DNA from: DATBGZ01 sp963803115
Lineage (GTDB): Bacteria > Actinomycetota > Actinomycetes > Mycobacteriales > Micromonosporaceae
DNA: 64,000 bases
Assembly (NCBI GenBank): GCA_963803115.1
Contig: CAWDLN010000020.1
Coordinates: forward strand, 1 to 64,000
Reading direction: 5' to 3'
Below, piece by piece: positions 34,734 to 43,128 of this stretch. The notes beneath the pieces were generated by a model that was not told where the DNA came from, made no database searches, and worked only from the letters and a program-made list of their open reading frames with translations. Position numbers and translations under genes: made by a program. How positions within the stretch are numbered: position 1 is the stretch's first letter; every line of letters starts with the position of its first letter.

Positions 34734-35893
34734 AGAGACTCCAATGTGGACCGGTCGAACTCGACCTCGTCGGGGTCGAGCGCGCCGCAGTCCAGCCCGC
34801 GCAACAGGAAACCGGCCATCGCCCGAGCGGTCGCCGGCTCGTCCAGAGTGCCGGCGCTGCGTCGCGACAGATAACGCCCGAGCCGCTCCACCGTCGTCGG
34901 CGCCGCCTCGCGGAAGAACGCATAGGTCGCACCGAACCGGGTCGGCAACTGCGCCGGGCTCAGATCCCAACCCTGGTAGTAGCCGCGCTCGAGCGACCGG
35001 CGGACCAGCCGTGCGTGCAGGTCCCACGCCGCCCGGACCGAGGCTGTGTCGCCCACGGGCAGTACGTTCGTTGAGCCGTCGGACAGCCGCACGCCGGTCC
35101 CGGCCGCGGCGACCTGCATCACGGCCTTAGCGTGGTCCGCCGCGGGGTGCTCGAGGCTCTGGTGTTCGGCGGCGATGCCGACCGATGCGCTGTAGTCGTA
35201 CGTCCCGTAGTGCAGTCCGCTGCACCGCCCCTGGGCAGCGGTGATCAACTGCGCGACGGTGGCGACTCCGTCCGCGCCGAGGATCGCCTGGGGTGTCTCG
35301 ATCTGGACCTCGAACCGCAGCGTGCCATCGGGCAGTCCGTGTGCCTTCTCCAGCCGTCCACAGAGGACGACCATCGCCTCGACCTGGGCCGACGCGCTCA
35401 CCTTCGGCAGCGTGATGATGAAGCCGGGGGGTGGTGGTCCCAGGGTCTCCAGAAACACGTCCAGGGTGCGCGCCGCGCGGCGGCGGGTCGGCGCTTCGAG
35501 CGACTTGCACCGCAGACCGACGAAGGCGGGGCGCTCACCGCCAGCGACTGCGGTCGCCGCGGCCCGGGCCGAGGCGTCCTCATCCGCGTCGTCCCGTACG
35601 CCGTAGCCGTCCTCGAAGTCGATCCGCAGATCCTCGACCGGCTCCCGCGCGAGTTTGGCGAGCACCCGATCGGTCACATCCGGATCAAACGGCAGCGGGC
35701 CGTGCTCCTTCACCATGCTCAGCACGATCCGGCTGTACTCGCGCAGCACCCCGCGCCCGAAGAGGTCGGCCGGCACGTAGAGCGTGTGCACCGGCTGGCG
35801 CGTATGCGGGTCACCCGGGTAACGCCGGCGCAGCTGCGCGTCGACCGGTTCGAGCCGAGCATCCAGCTCGGCGTAGGCATCCTCGTCCAGCAT
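34730..35893 (-). CDS. DUF6986 aldolase/citrate-lyase-like protein of the ureide operon
   Basis: 387 residues with the HpcH/citrate-lyase-beta TIM-barrel style motifs: LRIDFEDGYG (metal-binding acidic residues), FVGLRCKSLEAPTRRRAARTL (in part), GFIITLPKVS and RFEVQIETPQAILG. The protein seems to be the DUF6986 family often found beside allantoinase in actinomycetes. Malate synthase occupies the same place in other actinomycete urate clusters, so it may condense or handle glyoxylate, the two-carbon product of ureidoglycolate. That role is an inference. It overlaps allantoinase by 4 nt, showing co-translation. Confidence 0.75.
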   Translation of the reverse strand: MLDEDAYAELDARLEPVDAQLRRRYPGDPHTRQPVHTLYVPADLFGRGVLREYSRIVLSMVKEHGPLPFDPDVTDRVLAKLAREPVEDLRIDFEDGYGVRDDADEDASARAAATAVAGGERPAFVGLRCKSLEAPTRRRAARTLDVFLETLGPPPPGFIITLPKVSASAQVEAMVVLCGRLEKAHGLPDGTLRFEVQIETPQAILGADGVATVAQLITAAQGRCSGLHYGTYDYSASVGIAAEHQSLEHPAADHAKAVMQVAAAGTGVRLSDGSTNVLPVGDTASVRAAWDLHARLVRRSLERGYYQGWDLSPAQLPTRFGATYAFFREAAPTTVERLGRYLSRRSAGTLDEPATARAMAGFLLRGLDCGALDPDEVEFDRSTLESL

Positions 35894-35954
35894 CAGCCAC
35901 GGCCCGTCATCCGAGGATCTCGGTCACGGGGCACTCCTTCCCTTCCGCTGGAGC

Positions 35955-36137
35955 CTACTTCGCCGCCTCGAGGCGCTGACGATCTTCCAGTCGCTCGGTG
36001 ACGAGCTGTTCGTGGCGTACGCCCAGCAGTCGTCGCGAAGACTCTGGTACGCCTCGGCAGGGGCGAGGAAGCGCTCGACATGCTCAACGAGGTCCAGGAA
36101 ACCTGCTACCGGCTGGGTGACCGCTGGGGTGAGGCGT
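35955..36137 (+). pseudogene. Decayed TPR fragment of an AfsR/SARP- or LuxR-type regulator
   Basis: On the plus strand, opposite the operon, two overlapping frames encode consecutive pieces of a TPR repeat. The first is LEALTIFQSLGDELFVAYAQQS (in part); after a frame change near 36030 comes AKTLVRLGRGEEALDM followed by LNEVQETCYRLGDRWGEA. This is the helix-turn-helix TPR pattern of large AfsR-like regulators. No start, no N-terminal DNA-binding or ATPase part and no continuation remain. It fills the 350-base gap between the urate oxidase and DUF6986 genes and is not part of the operon's function. Confidence 0.6.
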
Positions 36138-36244
36138 GCCATGGCGACATTCCGGACCTACGGTGCGCGGGAGTACCGCGAGCGTTATTAGGCGTACGTC
36201 ACTGGCCGGCCGGCTGCCCGGTACGGTCCCGCCGAGTACCGCGC

Positions 36245-37102
36245 TCATGGCGGCGACATGGACCACGCGAGGCCCGACGGTGGGGCGTCCTCGCGAAGGA
36301 CTGAGCCCTCGATCAGCCCGTACGGCCGGTCCGCCGGGTAGTAGACCTCACCCGGATTCTCCTGACCAAATGGCGCGAGGTCGACGAGGAAGTGGTGGCG
36401 GTTGGGCAGCGACAGCCGTACCTCCGCGACCTCCGGCACCCGGTCGAGCACCTCCTGCCCCATCGCGTACAGCGTCTGTTGAAGGGAGAGGCTGTACGTG
36501 GTCACGAATGCCTGTACCAGGGCGTCCCGGGCGTCGTCGAACCGTTGGTTCCAGCTTCCGTCCGTATTGCTGTGGCGCCAGCTGGCGTTGACGGCGGTGG
36601 CCAAGATCCGGTCCTGCGTCGGGGCGAGCGTCGTATACCGGTCAACCAGGAAGCCATGAAACTCGGACTCGGTCGAGTTGAGCAGCACCAGTTCGGAGAT
36701 GCCCGAGACGACCCACGCCGTGGTGCCGTCGTAAGTGGCGACGGCGGTACGGACGCTATCGCCGGCGCGGGCAAACGAGTGTGGACCGAGGCGCCGCCAG
36801 CCATACACCTCAATGGACACTCGCGCGACGCTGATCGTCGGTTGGCGGTCGACGAAGTGCCGGGCCAGCCGCAGGCCGAACTCCTCGGCGGATTCGATGC
36901 CGTCCCGGGCGAAGGCGTACACCGTGTTCTTCTGAGTGTCGGTCGGCAGCACGTGGGCGTTGTCGCCGGTGAGATGGGTGTCGGTGAGGTCCCCGGCGAG
37001 GGCCACGCTCACGTTGAGATCGATGAGGTCGTGCCGGCTGTCGGTACGGTTCAGCCGTACCAGGCGCACCTCGGCCTTTCCGTAGTTGTTCGGACCGAGC
37101 AC
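36245..37102 (-). CDS. uox: Urate oxidase (cofactor-free uricase)
   Basis: 285 residues. The catalytic Lys is in NNYGKAEVRLVRL at the start and the catalytic Thr in LPTDTQKNTVYAFA. The late NRHHFLVDLAPFGQENPGEVYYP block carries the third catalytic His. The enzyme oxidises urate to 5-hydroxyisourate. The GTG start at 37102 lies 1 nt after the HIU hydrolase stop. No C-terminal peroxisome-like signal is expected or seen. The next gene of the operon is 351 bases away, across a decayed TPR remnant. Confidence 0.95.
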   Translation of the reverse strand: MLGPNNYGKAEVRLVRLNRTDSRHDLIDLNVSVALAGDLTDTHLTGDNAHVLPTDTQKNTVYAFARDGIESAEEFGLRLARHFVDRQPTISVARVSIEVYGWRRLGPHSFARAGDSVRTAVATYDGTTAWVVSGISELVLLNSTESEFHGFLVDRYTTLAPTQDRILATAVNASWRHSNTDGSWNQRFDDARDALVQAFVTTYSLSLQQTLYAMGQEVLDRVPEVAEVRLSLPNRHHFLVDLAPFGQENPGEVYYPADRPYGLIEGSVLREDAPPSGLAWSMSPP

Positions 37103-37103
37103 G

Positions 37104-37421
37104 TCAGCTCCCTCGATACGTCGAGTACCCGTACGGGCTCAGCAGCAATGGCACGTGATGGTGCCGTGAGGGCTGGGCCACGAAGAACACCACCGAGACC
37201 TCGGGAAAGAACACCGACCGCGCCGCGGTCTCGAATGTCAGACGGTACGTGCCGGCGTGCCATTCGTCATCCGGCACCCAGTCGCGCAGCCGGCCATCGT
37301 CATCGGTAAGGCCGGCGGCGATCTCCAGCCATCCGCCGTCGTGCGAGCGTTCCAGCCGGACCGGAATGCCGGACGCCGGCTCCCCGACTCCGGTATCGAG
37401 CACGTGCGTGGACAGAGTCAT
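37104..37421 (-). CDS. hiuH: 5-Hydroxyisourate hydrolase (transthyretin-like)
   Basis: 105 residues, the usual length. Diagnostic ends are present: the N-terminal STHVLDTGVGEPASGIPVRL and the C-terminal tetrapeptide YRGS. The active-site His and Arg are in THVLD and PVRLE, and the third His is in HHHVPLLLSPYGYSTYRGS. It opens 5-hydroxyisourate to OHCU. It overlaps the OHCU decarboxylase gene by 4 nt. Confidence 0.95.
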   Translation of the reverse strand: MTLSTHVLDTGVGEPASGIPVRLERSHDGGWLEIAAGLTDDDGRLRDWVPDDEWHAGTYRLTFETAARSVFFPEVSVVFFVAQPSRHHHVPLLLSPYGYSTYRGS

Positions 37422-37930
37422 GAGTCAGTATCCAGGAGCTTGGCCAGGCGAAGCGACACGATCTTCTGTAGTTCCTCCCGTACGACCTTCTGTTCACTCG
37501 CCTCGTCATTGTTCACCCGCTGCCGGGCCGCGGCGAGCATCTCGGTGTCCGTCTTCCCGGTGGCGAAGATCAGAAACACGTGGCCGAACCTTTGCTCGTA
37601 AGCCAGATTGGCCTGGACGAGCGCCGTCTTGACCTCGGCCGTGGCACTGTCCATTCCGGACTGTTCCGTCGCCGACCAGGCGGCCTCCCGCCCGGACTGC
37701 GCGGCCCGCTCGCCGATGCGGGGATGCGCGTCGAGTGCCTGCCGGACGTCGGCCCAGTCGAGGCCGTCGAGCACCCGCGCCGAACGCTCGAGCAGGGCTG
37801 TCCGGTCCGGGTAGGGCCGGCCGGCAATGACCGCCTCGACCCACGTAGTCGAGGCGCAGCAGGCGTGCAGCGCCTCTCTCGCCGCCTCTTTCGGCAGCTC
37901 GTTGAGCCGCACCAACCCGGGGTCCGTCAT
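37418..37930 (-). CDS. uraD: OHCU decarboxylase
   Basis: 170 residues of the UraD family: LNELPKEAAREALHACCASTTWVEAV (in part), LDAHPRIGERAAQSGREAAWSATEQSGM with the catalytic His in AHPRIGE, and LAYEQRFGHVFLIFATGK. It converts the HIU hydrolase product to S-allantoin. This is the first gene of the urate operon, so the promoter must lie in the 195 bases up to the HNH gene. A direct repeat of taggtccaggcc at about 37941-37968 is the only feature noted there. Confidence 0.93.
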   Translation of the reverse strand: MTDPGLVRLNELPKEAAREALHACCASTTWVEAVIAGRPYPDRTALLERSARVLDGLDWADVRQALDAHPRIGERAAQSGREAAWSATEQSGMDSATAEVKTALVQANLAYEQRFGHVFLIFATGKTDTEMLAAARQRVNNDEASEQKVVREELQKIVSLRLAKLLDTDS

Positions 37931-38024
37931 TCCTGGATCTTAGGTCCAGGCCACCTAGGTCCAGGCCCCGTCAACTCCACCTGTGCGGCGAGGCACCTCC
38001 AGGCATGATTGCACGGCCCGCTTG

Positions 38025-38035
38025 TCCACTATGGA
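38025..38035. repeat. Copy of the interspersed palindrome TCCA-N3-TGGA
   Basis: TCCACTATGGA, one of 15 copies of this word noticed in the window; this one is in the divergent uraD/HNH promoter region. The complete list is in the findings. Confidence 0.7.
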
Positions 38036-38088
38036 TCTACTTCTGCGTATTACTTTCATTGATTTTCTTGGCGCGCTGGGCGTGGCGG

Positions 38089-38104
38089 TCGAACATTTGT
38101 CGGA
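38089..38104 (+). promoter_or_regulatory. SOS-box-like site upstream of the HNH gene
   Basis: TCGAACATTTGTCGGA matches the Gram-positive/actinobacterial LexA consensus TCGAAC-N4-GTTCGA in its whole left half and in GT and GA on the right. It ends 21 bases before the ATG. 13E12/DUF222-HNH genes in mycobacteria are LexA-regulated, so the site is plausible, though the right half is imperfect. Confidence 0.45.
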
Positions 38105-38125
38105 CCCCTCGATTATGGTTTGGGT

Positions 38126-40201
38126 ATGGCGGTCAAGACCAAGCGCAGACGACCGGTGCCCAGCGCCCCGATCGCCGCGCTGGCCACCATCCCGGCCGGG
38201 CCGCAGCTATCCGCCGCGCTGGCCGAGCTTGACCTGCCCTCGCTGACCGGGTTCGACGCGGTGCTCGTCGTCAAGGCCCGCAACCGCCAGAACAACCACG
38301 AACGCGGCCAGCTGCTGGTCACGGTGGCCGAGGTCATGCGCCGCAAGGACCCCGACTACGGCGCGCACGACATGGACAGCTGGGATGAGGTCGGCTCCAT
38401 CGAGATCCGGGCCGCGTTGATGTTGACCCGCCGGGCCGCCAACAGCCTGTGCGGCCTGGCCCGCGACCTCGCGGTCCGGCTGCCCACCGTGCTGGCCGCG
38501 ATGACCGCCGGGCACCTCGATCAGCCCCGGGCCCGGGTGTTCAGCTCCTGGACCGAGGGACTGGCCGACCGGCACGCCCACGCCCTCGTCTCCCGGCTGC
38601 TACCGATCGCGCCGAAGCTGACCACCGCCCAACTCATCGACGCCCTCCAACGCGGCGCCATCGACCTCGACCCCGACTGGGCCCGGCGCCGCTACGAAAA
38701 CGCCATCACCGCCCGCCGAGTCATCGGCGTACTCAGCCACGACGGCACCGCCAACCTCACCGGGGAAAACCTGCCCGCCGACCAGGTCGCCGCCGCCTGC
38801 GACCGACTCGACGCCATGGCCCGCTACCTCAAACGCCACGGCCACCCCGACCGCATCGACCACATCCGCACCGACATCTACCTCGGCCTGCTCGACGGCA
38901 GCTATTCCGGCCTGACCGAAACCCAACTCCTCGACCACCTCGTCGCCACCATGCCACCCCCACCCACCCCCACCGATGCCACCGACTCGAACCCGCATCC
39001 CGACGGCCAAGCTACCGAACCAGGCGACGCTGAGCCAAGCGCGGCCGAGGCAGACGCCGGCGGAGGAGACCGCGGCGAGACCTGTGCGGCAGAAGCAGAC
39101 GCGGGCACGGGCGGCAATGGACGGAGTAACCCGGAGCCCGACGCCACCATCGAGTCCACTGTGGATGATCCGGCCGGCGCGGTTCGTCACGCTGCTGAGT
39201 CCCGGGAGGGCTCAGACGCCACCAGCACCGACCCGGCGCTCTCCGACGGTTCGTCCTCCGACAGCCCCTCCTCGGACGATGCCTCGTCCGGCGGCGTGTC
39301 TTCGGACGGCGTGCGGGTTCGGGGCCGGGGACTGCGCCTGCTGGTGGGGCTGGGCACGATCGCCGGTTGCGACCGCGGCTGTGGCGACCTGCTCGGCTAC
39401 GGCCCGATACACGCCGAACTCGCCCGCCGCATCAGCGCCGCCCCGAGCGCGTCCTGGTTCTACGTACTCACCGACCCCGACGGCACACCACTCGACGTTG
39501 GGCCGATCCGCCGCCGACCCACCCAACCCTGGACCGACGGGGCGCCGCCGGGCTACCCACGCGTGGAGATCTGGCTCCACCTCACCCGCGACCAACTCAC
39601 CCAACTCGTCAACCGGCCACCACCGGGCTGGCACGACTTGATCGCCGACCTTACGCATCGCATCGCCAACAGCCCCGGCGGACCGCCCAACGGCGACCCC
39701 CGCGACCGGCTCCCCAACGCCGCCCTCCGCCGCTGGATATGCATCCGTGATCGTCAATGCGTGTTTCCGGGGTGCCGCGTGGCCCCACACCGATGCGAAC
39801 CTGACCACACCATCGAACACGCCCACGGCGGCCCCACCACCGACGCCAACCTGGCCAACGCCTGCACCCCCGATCACACCCTGCGGCACAAGCACGGCTG
39901 GACCGTGCACCAACCCCGACCCGGCCACATCGTCTGGACCAGCCCGCTAGGTCACCGCTACCAACGCACCCCACCACCCGCCGCCGGCCACACCACCGAG
40001 CCCATGCCCCAACCCACCCACCCCGACGAAGACAGCCTCCGCTTCTGGGTCAACCCCGACGACACCGGCTGGGAACGCAACACCTGCCTGCGCGAAGCAC
40101 CACCACCCCCACCACGAAAGCCCGAACCCGAACCGCCGCCACCACCACCCCAGCCCCGACCCTCCACAGTCGACCCTGACGACGATATTCCGCCCTTCTA
40201 A
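38126..40201 (+). CDS. DUF222 / 13E12-family protein with C-terminal HNH endonuclease domain
   Basis: 691 residues. The DUF222 region occupies about 1-280 (WDEVGSIEIRAALMLTRRAANSLCGLA, LPADQVAAACDRLDAMAR, in part). A 100-residue Ser/Asp/Ala/Gly-rich linker follows (DGSSSDSPSSDDASSGG). The rest of the domain and the HNH nuclease motif come last: IRDRQCVFPGCRVAPHRCEPDHTIEHAHGG then ANACTPDHTLRHKHGW (in part), with zinc-type Cys and the catalytic His. The tail is a Pro-rich PPPPPRKPEPEPPPPPP. The family is multicopy in actinobacteria, with suspected mobile or SOS-linked behaviour. The ATG at 38126 is chosen over the TTG two codons upstream. The linker is longer than I expect for the family. Confidence 0.92.
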   Translation: MAVKTKRRRPVPSAPIAALATIPAGPQLSAALAELDLPSLTGFDAVLVVKARNRQNNHERGQLLVTVAEVMRRKDPDYGAHDMDSWDEVGSIEIRAALMLTRRAANSLCGLARDLAVRLPTVLAAMTAGHLDQPRARVFSSWTEGLADRHAHALVSRLLPIAPKLTTAQLIDALQRGAIDLDPDWARRRYENAITARRVIGVLSHDGTANLTGENLPADQVAAACDRLDAMARYLKRHGHPDRIDHIRTDIYLGLLDGSYSGLTETQLLDHLVATMPPPPTPTDATDSNPHPDGQATEPGDAEPSAAEADAGGGDRGETCAAEADAGTGGNGRSNPEPDATIESTVDDPAGAVRHAAESREGSDATSTDPALSDGSSSDSPSSDDASSGGVSSDGVRVRGRGLRLLVGLGTIAGCDRGCGDLLGYGPIHAELARRISAAPSASWFYVLTDPDGTPLDVGPIRRRPTQPWTDGAPPGYPRVEIWLHLTRDQLTQLVNRPPPGWHDLIADLTHRIANSPGGPPNGDPRDRLPNAALRRWICIRDRQCVFPGCRVAPHRCEPDHTIEHAHGGPTTDANLANACTPDHTLRHKHGWTVHQPRPGHIVWTSPLGHRYQRTPPPAAGHTTEPMPQPTHPDEDSLRFWVNPDDTGWERNTCLREAPPPPPRKPEPEPPPPPPQPRPSTVDPDDDIPPF

Positions 40202-40371
40202 TCCGCACGCCGGCGCGATCTGCGCGGCGACGCCGGCCTCGTTGGCGGCTGGAGTCCAATCCCTGCTGGCCGTCCCCGCCGTCGTTCGTCGGAAGGCAAC
40301 CCGCGCCGTGGCCGAGAGGTTTCCGTGGGCGCAGACCGTGGATCGGCTACTCGAGTTGCACGCCGGGCTGA

Positions 40372-41329
40372 TTAGCACCGCGGCCGTAGCCTCTCTTCGC
40401 GGCTCGCCGTGACGCGCACGCTCGCAACCGCCAGCTCTTGAAGGCGTGCCGGAACGTCGTGCAGCGTGGCCGAGTTGGCCAGCAGCACCACCCCGGTGGC
40501 GATCAAGACACCGGACGCCGGTAAGCCGAGGTACAGCTCAGGCCCGGCCGGCGGGCTGGCGTCAAAGAGGGCGGCGCCGACGATCGAGCTGAGCAAAGGA
40601 TCAGAAATCGTCATCGCAGTGAGTGCCGTCGGCAGCGAGCCACTGGCGAAGGAGTCCTGCACGAGCAGCGAACCAGTGATCGCCGAACCAATGAGGCACA
40701 GCAATGGCCAGTTCAGCGCCGGGCATGGGGCCGCCGGTCGCAATGTCGTCCGCGACGACGACCACGAACGCCGCTGTCACGCAGAACGATGCCCCCGCGC
40801 CAACGGCGACCAGGGCCGTCCGGCTTTGACCGCGGTGGCCGATGCGCCGGGCCACGACCAGAACCGACACGATGAGGCCGATCGCCAGCACCAGGAATAC
40901 GGCGACGGCCGGCCGCGAGGCCGTATGTTAGGCGGCCTGAGCACGCAGGAGCACAAGGGTGGCGACCCCCGCGCACACGATGGCGGTAGCGAACCAGTCC
41001 CGCGGGCTCGGCCGTAGGCTCCGCCGAGCCGCAGTGATCATTAGCGCGAGGATCAGCTGCACCACGAGGATCGCCTGTACCACGGCGATCGAACCCAGGT
41101 GCAGGGCCACGGCGTGCGCCACGAATCCCAGCACGTTCAGCAGCCACCCGACGAGCCAGGCTGGGTCGCGCACCAGCCGGCCAAGCACACCAAGCACCGG
41201 CAGCCACGCCCGGTGGCGGGCGGCAGGCCGGGCCATGGCGGTTGACCGTGCCGAGTTCTGCTGGAGGACAGTGGAGACGGCGAAGAGGATTGCGGCGACG
41301 ACCGCCAGAATCACGCTCGCGATCGGCAT
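40372..41329 (-). pseudogene. Decayed DMT-superfamily (EamA-like) membrane transporter
   Basis: Three pieces of one membrane protein remain. Piece one (41329-40928) starts MPIASVILAVVAAILFAVST, runs through QQNSARSTAM and VVQAILVVQLILALMI, and stops at an in-frame TAA (40928-40930). Piece two continues in the same frame (VAVFLVLAIGLIVSVLVVARR to DDIATGGPMPG). The frame then changes near 40720, and piece three continues ALNWPLLCLIGSAITGSLLVQDSFASG. With one nonsense codon and one frameshift the gene is dead or badly sequenced. The substrate of this family is often unknown. Confidence 0.75.
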
Positions 41330-41410
41330 GAGGGCACGATGATCCACGCGGCCACCGCCGCCGTGACCACGCGGCGACGCAGAGGCGAACGACGAATGTC
41401 GACAGTGCGC

Positions 41411-41448
41411 TTGACACAACCCACTCGTTGTACAACTATCAGGTTGTG
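41411..41448 (+). promoter_or_regulatory. ArsR promoter with a doubly symmetric operator
   Basis: A -35-like TTGACA is at 41411-41416 and a -10-like AACTAT at 41434-41439, 17 bases apart. Overlapping it is a dyad centred between 41431 and 41432: CACAACC (41415-41421), N5, GTTGT|ACAAC (41427-41436), N5, GGTTGTG (41442-41448). Both the inner and the outer pairs are perfect. This is the likely autoregulatory site of the ArsR gene at 41525, which starts about 78 bases downstream of the predicted transcript start. Confidence 0.65.
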
Positions 41449-41524
41449 CGCCAAGCGCGTCTCTTCACGAGTTGTGCATGGAGTGGAGTGGACGAGAAAG
41501 TCTTGAAGGGTTGCGGAGTAGGGG

Positions 41525-41869
41525 ATGCCCATCGACGAGCTGAGTCTCACGTTCGCGGCGCTGGCCGACCCGACTCGGCGCTCCATTGTGGAGCGTCTGG
41601 CCCTGGGAGCTTTGACCGTCAACGAGCTGGCCGAGCCCTTCGCCCTGACCCAGCAGGCGATCTCCAAGCACGTCAAGGTACTCGAACAGGCCGGACTCGT
41701 GGCGCGCAGCCGGTCCGGTCAAACCCGCCCGTGCGCCCTGGACCCCAACCGGCTCGACGCAGCGGTCGACTGGATCACGCGGCATCGCCGGATCTGGGCA
41801 GACCGCTATGATCGGCTCGACGAGCACCTGGCTGCGCTCCGCGCCTCGGCGAAGGGGCACCGAACGTGA
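41525..41869 (+). CDS. ArsR-family repressor (SRPBCC-linked type)
   Basis: 114 residues, a single winged helix: LTFAALADPTRRSIVERLALG, then the recognition region ELAEPFALTQQAISKHVKVLEQAGLV and RSGQTRPCALDPNRL (in part). It has no metal-binding Cys pair, matching the subgroup that is translationally coupled to an SRPBCC/AHSA1 protein. It overlaps that gene by 4 nt. The strong ribosome site is GGAGTAGGGG. It probably represses its own operon through the dyad at 41415-41448. Confidence 0.92.
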   Translation: MPIDELSLTFAALADPTRRSIVERLALGALTVNELAEPFALTQQAISKHVKVLEQAGLVARSRSGQTRPCALDPNRLDAAVDWITRHRRIWADRYDRLDEHLAALRASAKGHRT

Positions 41870-42315
41870 GCATGCTCGGCGAGTTCACCTACCGACGGGT
41901 CCACAAAGCACCACGCGAGCTCGTGTTCGACTGCCTGACCACGCCGGAGCACCTGGCCCACTTCTGGGGACCGGCCGGTACCACCACACCCGTGCAGAAC
42001 ATCACGGTGGAACTGCGCCCGGGTGGGCGGTTTGAGACGGTGATGGTCAACGACGGCGACGGTCGCACGTACGCCATGCGGGCGGTCTACGTCGAGGTAC
42101 GACGGCCCGATCGTCTCGTGTGGACAGAGCCGGACGTCGAAGGCGGCATGACGACCACGATCACGTTCACGGAACTGGATGACGGCCGAACCGAGGTCAT
42201 CACCCACCAGACCAACGTGCCACCGGCACTGCAGGCGCCCGAGGCACGAGCCGGCTTCCAGACCAGCCTGGACCGCTTCGACGTCTACCTAGCCGGGCTA
42301 GCCGGTCGGACGTAG
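41866..42315 (+). CDS. SRPBCC (AHSA1/START-like) domain protein
   Basis: 149 residues of the AHSA1 type: FTYRRVHKAPRELVFDCLTTPEHLAHFWGP, LRPGGRFETVMV, DGRTYAMRAVYVEVRRPDRLVWTE and the closing AGFQTSLDRFDVYLAGL (in part). The fold has a ligand pocket, and these proteins often serve as partners or sensors with the adjacent ArsR. The hydrolase gene 37 bases on may be in the same transcript. Confidence 0.9.
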   Translation: MSMLGEFTYRRVHKAPRELVFDCLTTPEHLAHFWGPAGTTTPVQNITVELRPGGRFETVMVNDGDGRTYAMRAVYVEVRRPDRLVWTEPDVEGGMTTTITFTELDDGRTEVITHQTNVPPALQAPEARAGFQTSLDRFDVYLAGLAGRT

Positions 42316-42351
42316 AAACGCCGATCGGACGTAAGAACGAAAGGAAGCACA

Positions 42352-43128
42352 ATGCCAACCATCGTTTCAGCCGACGGCACGACCCTGGGCTTCGAACAGA
42401 GCGGCACCGGGCCGGCTCTGATTCTCATCGACGGCGCGATGTGCTACCGCGCGGCTGGCCCCATGCGCCCACTAGCGCAGGGCCTCGCCGACCACTTCAC
42501 CGTCTACACGTACGATCGGCGCGGTCGGGGCGAGAGTGGGGACACGCCGCCGTACGCGGTCGACCGGGAGGTCGAGGATCTCGCCGCACTCGTGGCGCAG
42601 GCGGGAGGCTCGGCCAACGGCTACGGCATCTCCTCCGGCGGCGCGCTCCTCCTCGCGGCGGCCGCCGCCGGCGTCGAGTTGACCCGTGTCGCCCTATACG
42701 AAGTGCCGTTCACTGCGGAGACCGCGATCAAGGCCGCGTACACCCGCGACCTGCACGACCTGCTGGCGACGGGCCGCCGCGGTGATGCGGTCGCCCGTTT
42801 CATGACGCTGGTCGGCATGCCGTCGCCGGCGATCGACGGGATGCGGGCATCGCAGGCATGGCCGGCGCTGGAGGCGATCGCGCCGACGCTGGCCTACGAC
42901 GACGCCGTGCTCGGCGACGGCACGGTTCCTCGCGATCGCGCCGGGGCGGTCAAGGTACCCGCGCTCGTGCTTGATGGCGGCGCCAGCCCGGAGACGTTGC
43001 GCACCGCTGCCCGGAGTCTCGCCGGCGCAATGCCCGACGCCCGGTACGAGACGCTCGCCGGTCAAACGCACGATGTCGACCCGGACGCGCTCGCTCCGGC
43101 GCTGATCGCCTTCTTCAGCGGCGCTTAG
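42352..43128 (+). CDS. Alpha/beta hydrolase
   Basis: 258 residues. The N-terminal SADGTTLGFEQSGTGPALILIDGAM and the VYTYDRRGRGESGDTPPYAVDREVEDLAAL block (in part) are typical. The nucleophile elbow appears as GYGISSGGALLL, where G-x-S-x-G is I-S-S-G-G, and the late His is in LAGQTHDVDPDAL. The substrate is unknown. It is third in the ArsR-SRPBCC unit and its end overlaps the convergent TetR gene by 14 bases. Confidence 0.85.
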   Translation: MPTIVSADGTTLGFEQSGTGPALILIDGAMCYRAAGPMRPLAQGLADHFTVYTYDRRGRGESGDTPPYAVDREVEDLAALVAQAGGSANGYGISSGGALLLAAAAAGVELTRVALYEVPFTAETAIKAAYTRDLHDLLATGRRGDAVARFMTLVGMPSPAIDGMRASQAWPALEAIAPTLAYDDAVLGDGTVPRDRAGAVKVPALVLDGGASPETLRTAARSLAGAMPDARYETLAGQTHDVDPDALAPALIAFFSGA

